Shown here: positions 18,499 through 25,876 of the stretch, piece after piece
Position numbering within the stretch: position 1 is the first letter of the stretch
Layout: every line of letters starts with the position of its first letter
DNA from: Nostoc sp. FACHB-973
GTDB taxonomy: Bacteria; Cyanobacteriota; Cyanobacteriia; Cyanobacteriales; Nostocaceae
Reading direction: 5' to 3'
Assembly (NCBI RefSeq): GCF_014698115.1
Contig: NZ_JACJSJ010000094.1
Span: 1 to 33,554 of the forward strand
DNA length: 33,554 bases
Translations under genes and position numbers: made by a program
Notes under the pieces: model-generated
Seen by the model: the letters and a program-made list of their open reading frames with translations, nothing else
Told to the model about the DNA's origin: nothing
Databases searched by the model: none

Positions 18499-18984
18499 TT
18501 ATTCCATTATCTCATCGGTTGCAGATGCACCTGGATAAAAGCGATCGCTAATAATATTCTCCAATGAATATAAACATTGCCCCGGAAAAGTTGACAGGGA
18601 CAGATTCGTCTCACCTGACGCTAAATCCTTCGCATTCTCATAGGCTTCCTGGAGTAATTCTGCCAAATAAGCCTTTAAACTATGATTTTCACTCAGTAAC
18701 TTCAAAATCTCCCGCCGTTGGACGCGAATTGTAGCCAACCATCTCCGACTACGCTGTTCTGGCTGATATTCCCACTTCAGTAAATGTCCAATCAAGACGC
18801 TGAGGCGATTTCTCAATTCTTGACGTTCTTTTCTACCCAAGGACGCAATTTCCTCAATTAAATTGGACAAATCCAATTGACTCCATTGGTGATGACGCAA
18901 CAAGTTAGCCTGTTGTTGAGTCCAGGCGTAGAAATCAGTTTCATAGAGGTTTTGGTTCGCGCTTTTTGCTGTTGGCGTCTGCAT
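18499..18984 (-). CDS. DUF29 family protein
   Basis: A 161-residue protein with the DUF29 layout: an N-terminal YETDFYAWTQQQANLLR segment, then LDLSNLIEEIASLGRKERQELRNRLSVLIGHLLKW, then a helix with paired Arg and Trp (RSRRWLATIRVQRREI). DUF29 proteins are all-helical, abundant and multi-copy in cyanobacteria, and have no established function. There is no membrane segment or signal peptide. The length is typical (about 140-165 residues). It starts at an ATG (18982-18984), convergent with the REC-kinase and about 125 bp downstream of guaA on the same strand. Nothing indicates co-function with guaA. The family call is confident; the role is unknown. Confidence 0.88.
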   Translation of the reverse strand: MQTPTAKSANQNLYETDFYAWTQQQANLLRHHQWSQLDLSNLIEEIASLGRKERQELRNRLSVLIGHLLKWEYQPEQRSRRWLATIRVQRREILKLLSENHSLKAYLAELLQEAYENAKDLASGETNLSLSTFPGQCLYSLENIISDRFYPGASATDEIME

Positions 18985-19045
18985 TGTGGGATCAAAACCT
19001 GGCGATGTTTTCCCAATTCTAGTACTATGTCAACCCAAAGATGAC

Positions 19046-19076
19046 GGGTGGAGGTGGGGAGTGGGGAATGGGGAAA
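19046..19076. repeat. Degenerate heptamer repeat at the guaA 3' end
   Basis: Three to four gggga(g/a)tg-like units lie 34 bp beyond the guaA stop on the minus strand. This is the fifth G-rich array in the window sitting at a gene's 3' end or stop codon. Confidence 0.8.
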
Positions 19077-19109
19077 GAAAAACTTATCTTCCCCTCACCA
19101 AAAACTAAA

Positions 19110-20732
19110 TTATTCCCACTCAATGGTTCCAGGCGGCTTGGAGGTGATGTCATAAACCACCCGATTCACCCCTTTGACTTCGTTCACAATTCGAGTGGAA
19201 ATCACTTCCAGTACATCGTAAGGCACTCTTGCCCAATCAGCAGTCATGCCATCTTCACTGGTGACAATTCGCAAAACAATGGGGTAAGCGTAGGTACGTT
19301 GATCTCCCATGACGCCAACGCTACGAATTGGCAGCAACACTGCAAATGCTTGCCAAAAATCGTGGTACAAGCCGCGTTGGTTAATTTCTTGCCGCACAAT
19401 TAAATCGGCATCGCGCAAAATATTTAACCGTTCGGCGGTGACTTCACCCAGAATGCGAATTGCCAAACCAGGGCCGGGGAAAGGTTGGCGTTGGACAATT
19501 TCTTCTGGTAAACCGATGGAACGCCCAACTTTGCGGACTTCATCTTTAAATAGTTTCCGCAGTGGTTCCACCAATTTAAATCGTAAGTCTTTGGGTAAAC
19601 CACCGACATTGTGATGGCTCTTAATTTTCACTGCTACCCGTTCACCAGTTTGGGGATCGACGTTGGTATCAGCCGATTCGATGACATCTGGATAAAGAGT
19701 ACCTTGAGCCAGATAGTCAAAGTGACCGAGACGTTTGGATGTTTCTTCAAATACCCGAATGAATTCGTGTCCGATGCGGCGACGTTTTTCTTCAGGATCT
19801 GTAACACCAGAAATGGCTGTTAAAAAGCGATCGCGAGCATTCACATATTCTACTGGAATATGAAACTGTTCTTGGAACAGCTTCACCAATCGCTCTGGCT
19901 CGTACTTCCGCATAAAACCTTGGTCGATAAACACACAAGTCAGTTGTTCACCAATGGCTTTATATAACAAGAAGGCTAAAGTCGAAGAATCCACACCCCC
20001 AGACAACGCCAACAACACCCGCTTTTCGCCGACTCTGGCGCGAATTTCCCTAATTGATTCTTCCACAAAGGCCGCTGTTGTCCAAGTGGGTTCACAATCG
20101 CAGATATGGTAGACAAAATTCCGAATTAATGCTATGCCACCAACTGAATGTACTACCTCTGGATGGAACTGCACGCCGTAAAGTTTCCTTTCGTGGTCGG
20201 CAATGGCAGCACAGGGGGTATTTTCTGTATGCGCCAGCAATTCAAACCCTGGTGGCATTTGGGTAACTGAGTCTTGGTGACTCATCCACATGGTGGTCCC
20301 ATCTTCAACATTGGTGAGCAAATCTGTGGGATCATCTATATATAATGATGCTTTCCCATATTCCCCCCGGTCGGCCTTTGCCACTTCCCCACCGAGTTGA
20401 TTCACCATTAGCTGCATCCCATAGCAAACACCCAAGATGGGTATTCCCAAATTCCAGATTTCTGGGTCACAATGGGGAGCGTTATCCCCATAAACCGAAT
20501 TCGGTCCACCAGAGAGGATGATTCCCTTAGGATTGAGTTGGCGCAAATGTGCAGAAGTAGTGCGATAGGACAAAACTTCAGAGTATACTTGAGTCTCGCG
20601 GATGCGACGGGCAATCAGCTCGGAATATTGGGAGCCGAAGTCCAGAATCACAATCAATTGACGATTCAGCCGTCCAAAATTTTCTAATGTTTGGGGAGCC
20701 TGTTCTGTTGGTAGAGTCACCGCTGTATTCAT
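19110..20732 (-). CDS. guaA: GMP synthase (glutamine-hydrolysing)
   Basis: A 540-residue cytosolic enzyme that converts XMP, ATP and glutamine to GMP in purine biosynthesis. The N-terminal class I glutamine amidotransferase has nucleophile C103 (GVCYGMQLM) and H190/E192 (FHPEV). The ATP-pyrophosphatase part has its P-loop at SGGVDSS (244-250), and the C-terminal dimerisation domain contains PFPGPGLAIRILGE and ends TIEWE, as in other GuaA proteins. Length and all signatures are intact. An extra N-terminal stretch of about 25 residues precedes the amidotransferase fold, common in cyanobacterial versions. It starts at ATG 20730-20732. The next gene upstream on the strand is cbiD, separated by 231 bp, so it probably has its own promoter. 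Confidence 0.98.
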   Translation of the reverse strand: MNTAVTLPTEQAPQTLENFGRLNRQLIVILDFGSQYSELIARRIRETQVYSEVLSYRTTSAHLRQLNPKGIILSGGPNSVYGDNAPHCDPEIWNLGIPILGVCYGMQLMVNQLGGEVAKADRGEYGKASLYIDDPTDLLTNVEDGTTMWMSHQDSVTQMPPGFELLAHTENTPCAAIADHERKLYGVQFHPEVVHSVGGIALIRNFVYHICDCEPTWTTAAFVEESIREIRARVGEKRVLLALSGGVDSSTLAFLLYKAIGEQLTCVFIDQGFMRKYEPERLVKLFQEQFHIPVEYVNARDRFLTAISGVTDPEEKRRRIGHEFIRVFEETSKRLGHFDYLAQGTLYPDVIESADTNVDPQTGERVAVKIKSHHNVGGLPKDLRFKLVEPLRKLFKDEVRKVGRSIGLPEEIVQRQPFPGPGLAIRILGEVTAERLNILRDADLIVRQEINQRGLYHDFWQAFAVLLPIRSVGVMGDQRTYAYPIVLRIVTSEDGMTADWARVPYDVLEVISTRIVNEVKGVNRVVYDITSKPPGTIEWE

Positions 20733-20963
20733 GACGGGGAGAGTTATGTCTGTGAAGGATAAATTGATGCCCTGTAACCTATAGCTCGATGCTATTATTC
20801 AGCCTGGGCAGGCTGATAATGGTATAAATAACCTTGACAAACGCGCATTTATATGCGTTAGCCTATGCCCTGAGTCGGAGATGGTATTAGAAGGATAAAC
20901 TTACCCGAAAGTGATTACTTAAAAGGTTATTTATGTGAATTGTTTACGATTATTCATAATAAG

Positions 20964-22079
20964 TTAACATAATTTTCCTATTAACAAACGGGCTGTTTTA
21001 CTCTTCACGATAATTTTGCGATCGCGATCGAAGAGCATCGAGCCACAGACTGTAACTTCTGTGCCGCTTTCGCTATGACTTTGGATGTATTCTTGGGAAC
21101 GAGCGTCAATGGTTTCGGCGATCGCACTGTAAACTTGGTTTACCCAATCACTGCCTGTGGAAGCATCCAGGGATCTAAGGTGTGCGAGTGCGGCTTCGGC
21201 GGTAGGACTGTGAAACACAGTTTGAATATCTGGTGATTTTAAACCAGCGATCGCACAGTGGGCTGCTAAAATTTCCCGGCGTCCATCTGCTAAGTGATGA
21301 TGGGTGTGAAAAATCCCTCCTGCTAATTTCATCAGCTTCCCGTGATAGCCAAATAATAAGATTTCTTTCACACCCAGCACATCAGCTTCTACTAGCATTG
21401 GGCCAAGCCAGTTAGCAGTTTTCACCAATTGTTCGGGATTAATCCCTAGTTTTCGCGCTAAATCTAGGCCATTCTCCCCAATACAAAATACCAAACTCTC
21501 AAAACGACTGGCTTTATTTTGTAATTCAGCCCGAAAAACAGCAAGTTGATCTGGTGTACTCAAAGGTTGGGAAATGCCGGTTGTGCCTAACAGAGAAAGT
21601 CCTTCAACCACACCAAAAGCAGAATTTGAAGTTCTAACAGCAAGCGATCGCCCTTCGGGTAGAATAATCGTCACGGTGATTTTTTCCCCAGGTGCCAACA
21701 TTCGTTGCAAATTCTCTTGCAACAGCCTTCGAGCATAGGCATAAATAGCAGGCTTGTCATCAGCATTCATCTGTCTGCCAATTCCTTCCCCACCTTGAAT
21801 AATTACAGCCTCTTCACCCTCTTGTCGCCATTCCACCATTGCCCAAATTGGTGTATTTCTAGTTAGGTCGAGATTATCACCAGGATCGCTACGGGTAATT
21901 GCTAAAGCTGTATTTTCAGATAGTCCCGCGACTTGTTCGATTGGGATTTCTGCTATTTGGCTTGGTTCAATTAGATCTACAGATGCTAGAGTTAGGGGTT
22001 GGCGATCGTGTAACCAGTGTAAAGCTGCAACAGCAGCAGCGCAGGCAAAGACGGGGAGTGTGTATCCAGAACGGGACAT
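20964..22079 (-). CDS. cbiD: Cobalt-precorrin-5B C(1)-methyltransferase
   Basis: A 371-residue enzyme of the anaerobic (early cobalt insertion) cobalamin pathway that methylates C1 of cobalt-precorrin-5B using S-adenosylmethionine. The N-terminus SGYTLPVFACAAAVAAL is the usual CbiD start, followed by the region with TRSDPGDNLDLT, a Gly-rich stretch (IIQGGEGIGRQ), the GTTGISQPLS motif and the ELLL/FGYHGKLMKLAGGIFHTHHHLADGR segment. Length is normal. It lies upstream of guaA on the same strand with a 231-bp gap; other cobalamin genes are not in the window. I looked for a cobalamin riboswitch in the upstream region (22080-22295) and saw no clear B12-box. Confidence 0.95.
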   Translation of the reverse strand: MSRSGYTLPVFACAAAVAALHWLHDRQPLTLASVDLIEPSQIAEIPIEQVAGLSENTALAITRSDPGDNLDLTRNTPIWAMVEWRQEGEEAVIIQGGEGIGRQMNADDKPAIYAYARRLLQENLQRMLAPGEKITVTIILPEGRSLAVRTSNSAFGVVEGLSLLGTTGISQPLSTPDQLAVFRAELQNKASRFESLVFCIGENGLDLARKLGINPEQLVKTANWLGPMLVEADVLGVKEILLFGYHGKLMKLAGGIFHTHHHLADGRREILAAHCAIAGLKSPDIQTVFHSPTAEAALAHLRSLDASTGSDWVNQVYSAIAETIDARSQEYIQSHSESGTEVTVCGSMLFDRDRKIIVKSKTARLLIGKLC

Positions 22080-22295
22080 TTTGTAAATTCAAAAATCAAA
22101 ATAATTCTTCAAAATTGTTCGCGTAGCGTCTCCTAGAGAAGACAATTTCAGACGGCAATTTAGATCCAACTGTAGTTTGCTTCTCTCAGGGTAACGTTCC
22201 CGCTCATCGGACGCAGATGATTTGTGCCCCTCAGCGATTGCTTCGCGGCATTCTGGTGCAACGGGATTATTAGGCTGCGGTTATTCAACAAGGGG
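22080..22295. other. Spacer with degenerate repeat motifs
   Basis: This region upstream of cbiD contains fragments common in Nostoc-type dispersed repeats (for example cgcgtagcgtctcctagagaag near 22121-22142 and tgcttcgcggcat near 22239-22251). It holds no convincing gene; a 60-codon minus-strand frame at 22160-22342 lacks a ribosome binding site and overlaps the real gene's end. Confidence 0.45.
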
Positions 22296-22742
22296 TTAAC
22301 TGAGGGAATTCTCAATAGGACGTTTAGTTGCTTCTTCAGCACGCATCTTTCTAAATCTGTCTCGAATCTTTTGTAAATCTTCTTCGGTTTTAACTGCGTC
22401 TAAATCTTCAATTAACTCCTCAGCTTGCACAATATATCCTGGGTAAAACGCTATCTTCTCTTGAACGTTATAAAGCTTTTGAACGCTAAGCAGTGCTGTA
22501 GATATTAGACCTAACCATGCCGCAGCACTCACGCCCAAAGGGTTTGCCCAAGGATTTTGTGAGTCTTTGAATACAGGGCTAGTGCCACTAATAGCAATCA
22601 AAATAGTCAATAAAATGGAAGCGCCTATGATTGTGTTATTTGTGTACTGATTACGCTTAAAACGAGCTTCGTATGAATCTCTGTATCGTTCTATTCTTTT
22701 CTTCAAATCTCCAGGCTTAAGACTATCCATCTCAGGCGACAT
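22296..22742 (-). CDS. Small two-TM protein, SLATT-like
   Basis: A 148-residue protein with an N-terminal charged helix (LKKRIERYRDSYEARFKRNQ), two hydrophobic helices (about IIGASILLTILIAISG and AAAWLGLISTALLSVQKLY) and a cytoplasmic helical tail rich in Glu/Arg. This layout matches the SLATT superfamily, small pore-like membrane proteins often found in conflict or signalling contexts, but the family assignment is tentative. The ATG at 22740-22742 is chosen over an upstream GTG at 22752-22754 because GAGGAG (22748-22753 on the minus strand) lies at the proper distance from the ATG and overlaps the GTG. It is divergent from the DUF433/DUF5615 pair with about 150 bp between them. Another reading is a generic DUF4231-type membrane protein. 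Confidence 0.7.
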   Translation of the reverse strand: MSPEMDSLKPGDLKKRIERYRDSYEARFKRNQYTNNTIIGASILLTILIAISGTSPVFKDSQNPWANPLGVSAAAWLGLISTALLSVQKLYNVQEKIAFYPGYIVQAEELIEDLDAVKTEEDLQKIRDRFRKMRAEEATKRPIENSLS

Positions 22743-22895
22743 TTTTCTCCTCACTTTTACCGTTTATCGTTGCAAGTCCAAAACTAGCAGGTTTTAAAAC
22801 ATCTTCTTAGATCGCGCTGGGAGAGCAGTTTGGGAACTCTGACTCAGATAATATAGCTAAACTATAAATATGAGAACAGGAATGATGAAAGAGCT

Positions 22896-23114
22896 ATGCT
22901 TAAGAACTCCTCAATCATTAGTGCATCACCCGAAATTATGGGGGGGACTCCGGTTTTTACTGGTACGCGGGTTCCTGTGCAGACGCTTCTCGACTATTTA
23001 ATGGCGGGAGAGTCAATTGATGATTTTTTAGACGGCTTCCCAACTGTAACTAGAAAGCAAGTCCTTGGATTCCTGGAAGAAGCTGGAAGACAGGTCATAG
23101 CTATGGTGGCATAA
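22896..23114 (+). CDS. DUF433 antitoxin
   Basis: A 72-residue DUF433 protein, a small winged-helix-like DNA-binding antitoxin fold. The hallmark is the N-terminal SPEIMGGTPVFTGTRVPVQTLLDYLMAG (about 11-38), followed by SIDDFLDGFPTVTRKQVLGFLEEA. It would neutralise the DUF5615 partner encoded 1 bp downstream and probably repress the operon. Length is typical. It starts at ATG 22896. The pair is short, tightly spaced and divergent from the SLATT-like gene. DUF433 proteins are common in cyanobacteria, often in many copies. Confidence 0.9.
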   Translation: MLKNSSIISASPEIMGGTPVFTGTRVPVQTLLDYLMAGESIDDFLDGFPTVTRKQVLGFLEEAGRQVIAMVA

Positions 23115-23115
23115 T

Positions 23116-23436
23116 ATGAGGCTGCTTCTAGATGAGTGTATTGATCGCAAATTTGCGAGAGAATTTTCTGGCTACGAGGTGAAAACAGTTCCACAGATGG
23201 GATGGGCGGGAGTCAAGAATGGTCAACTTCTTGCCCTCGCTGAGGCAGAGTTTGATGTTTTCATCACAGTCGATCGCAACTTATCGTTTCAACAGAATCT
23301 ACCACAGTTCAATATTGCGGTAATTGTTTTGCAGGCATCATCCAACCGATTAGCAGATCTAAAGCCTCTGGCATCGGGGGTTTTAGCTATTCTAAGTATA
23401 GTAACTAAAGGGCAAGCTACGATAGTCAGTGAGTAA
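23116..23436 (+). CDS. DUF5615 PIN-like toxin
   Basis: A 106-residue PIN-like protein (DUF5615). The N-terminal LLLDECIDRKFARE carries the first acidic residues of the PIN metal site (D6, E7), and DVFITVDRNLSFQQNL (about 47-62) carries the later acidic group (D47, D53). PIN-fold toxins cleave RNA, but the catalytic activity of this subgroup is less well documented. It begins 1 bp after the DUF433 stop, as expected for a VapBC-like type II module. It converges with a minus-strand gene only 17 bp away. The toxin role is inferred from pairing with DUF433. Confidence 0.9.
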   Translation: MRLLLDECIDRKFAREFSGYEVKTVPQMGWAGVKNGQLLALAEAEFDVFITVDRNLSFQQNLPQFNIAVIVLQASSNRLADLKPLASGVLAILSIVTKGQATIVSE

Positions 23437-23453
23437 ATACAAATTGTAATTAG

Positions 23454-23750
23454 TTAGACTCCCACCTCTGATAATAGAACTTGCATAGCTTCCCAAGAAA
23501 CTCCTTGTTGAATATAACGAGGTGCTTCAGGATTGTAGGGACTAGCTACTCGGTCAATATTGAGAATAATTGCCCCATCTGGTAGAACGGGCACATCGGG
23601 ATCAAATGCTGTTGGGTGCATTAAAGAACTGGAAAAACCTTTAAAAACAGCAATTGTATCTTGCTCACCAGCAATTTCTACCGTTACCAGTAAGACTTCT
23701 TGGCGACGTTTAGCGGTATATTCTTCCAGTTGCTTGCCAATGGAATTCAT
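23454..23750 (-). CDS. Small conserved cyanobacterial protein (98 aa)
   Basis: A 98-residue soluble protein with a helix at the N-terminus (MNSIGKQLEEYTAKRRQE), then beta-rich sequence (VLLVTVEIAGEQDTIAVFKGFSSSL) and a loop PTAFDPDVPVLPDGAIILNIDRVASPYNP. I recall similar short proteins throughout cyanobacteria without assigned function, but cannot name the family with confidence. It starts at ATG 23748-23750, with 46 bp to the upstream DUF3177 gene on the same strand, so the two may be co-transcribed. There is no signal peptide or membrane segment. Confidence 0.75.
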   Translation of the reverse strand: MNSIGKQLEEYTAKRRQEVLLVTVEIAGEQDTIAVFKGFSSSLMHPTAFDPDVPVLPDGAIILNIDRVASPYNPEAPRYIQQGVSWEAMQVLLSEVGV

Positions 23751-23796
23751 TTTTTGAATTTGAAATTTTCAATTTTGAATTGAAGCACAACGACGA

Positions 23797-24393
23797 TTAT
23801 TGAGGTGTAGCTGTGCGTCCTTGCTTGCCTAGCTTAATCAGGACAAAGTAACTTAAATAAAGCACATAAATTACTAAACTAGTTATGCCGAGAAAACCTA
23901 AGAACTCAGCTTTACTATTAGCATGGAAATATTCTTTGAACATTAACGGAGCCTCGAACCAGACGCGACAATAGGGCGTCTTTAGCGCATTCGCTGAAAA
24001 AGCACAACTTAAAAAAAGTGTAGAAGCTACTGCGCCTAAAAGACAATAAACAGTTGTAGCCCAGCGCCAAGAAGTAAAAATAAACTTTAAAGATCCACTG
24101 GTTTGATACTCAATTTCATCGTTGATATCCACCCAAAACCATAGCGAAATGGGGATCAAAATCCGAGCCATGAATCCGGAAAGAAAGCTAACTGGATACT
24201 GGGCAATCATGAGATAAACGGTAATTGCCAGGAGGCTTGATACTCGCCAGTATATAGCTAATAAGCGTTGTATGCCTTCCGCTTTTTGCACAAATGCCCA
24301 AATCAGCAGAATCAACGGAATAATTACCAAAAATAATACTGCCAGTCGGTAATCAATCCAGACAAAAGGGCGGAACCAAACATTATAATCCAT
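23797..24393 (-). CDS. DUF3177-like membrane protein
   Basis: A 198-residue integral membrane protein. The N-terminus NVWFRPFVWIDYRLAVLFLVIIPLILLIWAF matches the start of cyanobacterial DUF3177 proteins. Hydrophobic segments lie near residues 19-36, 48-64, 69-86, 117-138 and 163-186 (roughly five helices). The ATG at 24391-24393 is preferred over a TTG at 24418-24420, which would add nine unconvincing residues. Function is unknown. Upstream lies a repeat-rich spacer with a 21-nt palindrome at 24491-24511. The family call rests on recall of the N-terminal pattern and is probable rather than certain. Confidence 0.78.
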   Translation of the reverse strand: MDYNVWFRPFVWIDYRLAVLFLVIIPLILLIWAFVQKAEGIQRLLAIYWRVSSLLAITVYLMIAQYPVSFLSGFMARILIPISLWFWVDINDEIEYQTSGSLKFIFTSWRWATTVYCLLGAVASTLFLSCAFSANALKTPYCRVWFEAPLMFKEYFHANSKAEFLGFLGITSLVIYVLYLSYFVLIKLGKQGRTATPQ

Positions 24394-24425
24394 AGTTTTT
24401 CTCAAATGATAGTTGAACAAAAAGG

Positions 24426-24473
24426 CAGAATTCAGAATGGGCTACGCCCCGCTACGCTAACAGAATTCAGAAT
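24426..24473. repeat. 13-bp direct repeats flanking a 22-bp GC-rich insert
   Basis: cagaattcagaat occurs at 24426-24438 and 24461-24473. Between them is a 22-bp segment containing ctacgccccgctacgct, a motif type frequent in dispersed Nostoc repeats. The arrangement looks like a short element inserted with duplication of flanking sequence, or slippage. Confidence 0.7.
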
Positions 24474-24490
24474 CAATAAGTTAGGAGTAT

Positions 24491-24511
24491 CACCAAATTT
24501 TAAATTTGGTG
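24491..24511. promoter_or_regulatory. 21-nt palindrome upstream of the DUF3177 gene
   Basis: caccaaattt and aaatttggtg form a perfect 10-bp inverted repeat around a single central base, about 100 bp upstream of the minus-strand DUF3177 start. The symmetry and length suit an operator for a dimeric regulator; a cruciform-type repeat is the alternative. Confidence 0.45.
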
Positions 24512-24585
24512 TGGTGTTTCACCGATTATTCATTCGCCAGTCTAGAGAATACCCAACTAAATTATGACCAAATAATTACTAATTC

Positions 24586-24622
24586 GTAATTCGTAATTCG
24601 TAATTCGTAATTCGTAATTCGT
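24586..24622. repeat. Heptamer tandem repeat (taattcg)n
   Basis: About five copies of the 7-bp unit taattcg. The reverse-complement unit (acgaatt) makes up the array at 28516-28557, and scattered single copies occur near 24703-24731 and 30742. Confidence 0.9.
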
Positions 24623-24636
24623 TTGAGTCATAGCCC

Positions 24637-24699
24637 CTACTAAATATGCAGATTTAGTGGTCTACAATCAGTGGTGGGTTCAAGCCCCCACTGATTGTA
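24637..24699. other. Two adjacent hairpins
   Basis: Hairpin 1 has arms 24637-24645 and 24652-24660 (9 bp, one G-T pair, 6-nt loop). Hairpin 2 has arms 24663-24678 and 24685-24699 (15 bp, one bulged T, loop ttcaag). They are separated by two bases. The pair may be a structured repeat or a small RNA; no T-tract follows, so a simple terminator is less likely. Confidence 0.5.
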
Positions 24700-24802
24700 A
24701 CTACGAATTACGAATTATCAATTACGAATTATGTTGACGCCTTGGTGGAGCGTTTCCGGCTTTGTTCCTGACTCCTGAATTCTCTTTGTACTATAAAATA
24801 CG

Positions 24803-24836
24803 TTTGTAGGGGCGTACATCTGTGCGCCCCTACAAA
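24803..24836. repeat. Inverted repeat, 12-bp perfect stem
   Basis: tttgtaggggcg (24803-24814) pairs perfectly with cgcccctacaaa (24825-24836) around a 10-nt loop. tgtaggggcg palindromes of this kind are a dispersed repeat family in Nostoc-type genomes. Confidence 0.75.
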
Positions 24837-25256
24837 GAACTAATTTGTTACAAATATTTTTGTAACATGTATTCCGAAATGAAACTTTGCCGATTACTTA
24901 ATTGACTTTCCTGAATTTCTGTATTTGCCAAAAAAACAAGCAACTCAAAGATTCTAAATTTTGATTTTGCACTTACCTATATGTAGTAGTATCAGGGAGA
25001 GTTAGAAAACTTACTCAGAGACCATACATTTGGTAGTTTTGGACAAAACTCCGAGTTTATTAGGGTGTAAAGGTTTACTTCCCAAATAAAAATGCTTAGC
25101 TCTAGATATTTCACCGATTCTCCACACCTTGACAAAGAGGGTGAAAAGGCGAGAGTTCGATTCTAGACGGGAGTGATATCAAAGTGCAAGATATCAGCTA
25201 AGTAGATCCTGGTTGCCTGCTGAGCAAAGAAACAGAAAATTCAGTTGCCTCAATTT

Positions 25257-25502
25257 CTAGTCATCGTAAACTCGGCATTCAATCGCGTCTGGATTATCAT
25301 CACAATACTGTTCAAAAGAGTTTTTTGGCTTGCTTTGGCGCTGGTGAGAAGCTTCGGCTTGCAATTCTTCTACTGCATCCCAAGCAGCAGCACACTCTGG
25401 TGAGTTGCTACCGTTGATATCACAGACAGTACGTGCTTGTTCGACTTCTTCTTGGATTTTTTCTTGGATGTCGGCCTTTGCTGTTTCTTGAATGTTGGTC
25501 AT
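25257..25502 (-). CDS. cp12: CP12, Calvin-cycle regulator
   Basis: An 81-residue, largely disordered protein that, when oxidised, bridges glyceraldehyde-3-phosphate dehydrogenase and phosphoribulokinase and switches off the Calvin cycle in the dark. Both redox cysteine pairs are present: C27/C37 and C67/C76. The central AWDAVEEL (40-47) is the CP12 signature, and the C-terminus CRVYDD is the part that enters the GAPDH active site. Length is typical. It starts at ATG 25500-25502. It is monocistronic, divergent from the FIST gene, and its partner enzymes are not in the window. The gene itself looks ordinary and complete. Confidence 0.97.
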   Translation of the reverse strand: MTNIQETAKADIQEKIQEEVEQARTVCDINGSNSPECAAAWDAVEELQAEASHQRQSKPKNSFEQYCDDNPDAIECRVYDD

Positions 25503-25876
25503 TGTTTTAGTCTCGTTGTGTGTTGTTAGTACTAGTATAGAAAAACTTCAAAAATGGTAGTTTTTGGTTTGATTACTAACCATTTTAACCACTTGGCTGA
25601 TAATTAAGTTAGTGTTGGAGTCTATTGATTTCTAACCAATACAGCAAACTGCCACATGTATAATGCATCCACCTTTATTTTTTAAGATTTTATGGAATCA
25701 GTACTATAGATAGACAATCATACAATATATTTAGATGCATGTATTAGGGAATGACAACCCCAGCTTCCTGGGATGGTGAATACAAACAACTGGGGTCAAC
25801 TCTTGTAGGATGCAATTCTTTTCAAAATGAAAAATCAAAAACTACTAGCCTAAAAAGCAGAAGAAGCCCAAAACTC

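Larger units (their letters stand above)
24421..25256. other. Repeat- and hairpin-rich intergenic region, no gene seen
   Basis: This 836-bp spacer separates the DUF3177 and CP12 genes. It holds a direct repeat around a short insertion, a near-perfect palindrome, a heptamer array, three hairpins and further taattcg-type units near 24701-24731 (listed separately where distinct). The rest (about 24840-25256) is plain sequence where I saw no ORF with a ribosome binding site and no confident RNA gene. Confidence 0.7.

Noticed and set aside
20832..20870. TTGACA promoter-like box on the plus strand between guaA and cbiD
   Set aside because: No suitable -10 at 16-18 nt and no plus-strand gene downstream.
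22080..22295. Cobalamin riboswitch upstream of cbiD
   Set aside because: No B12-box or matching stems seen on the minus strand.
24586..24622. CRISPR-like repeats
   Set aside because: The units are 7 bp and directly tandem with no spacers, so this is a heptamer STRR array.
25135..25185. tRNA-like T-arm (gagagttcgattct)
   Set aside because: No matching acceptor, D or anticodon arms could be folded around it.
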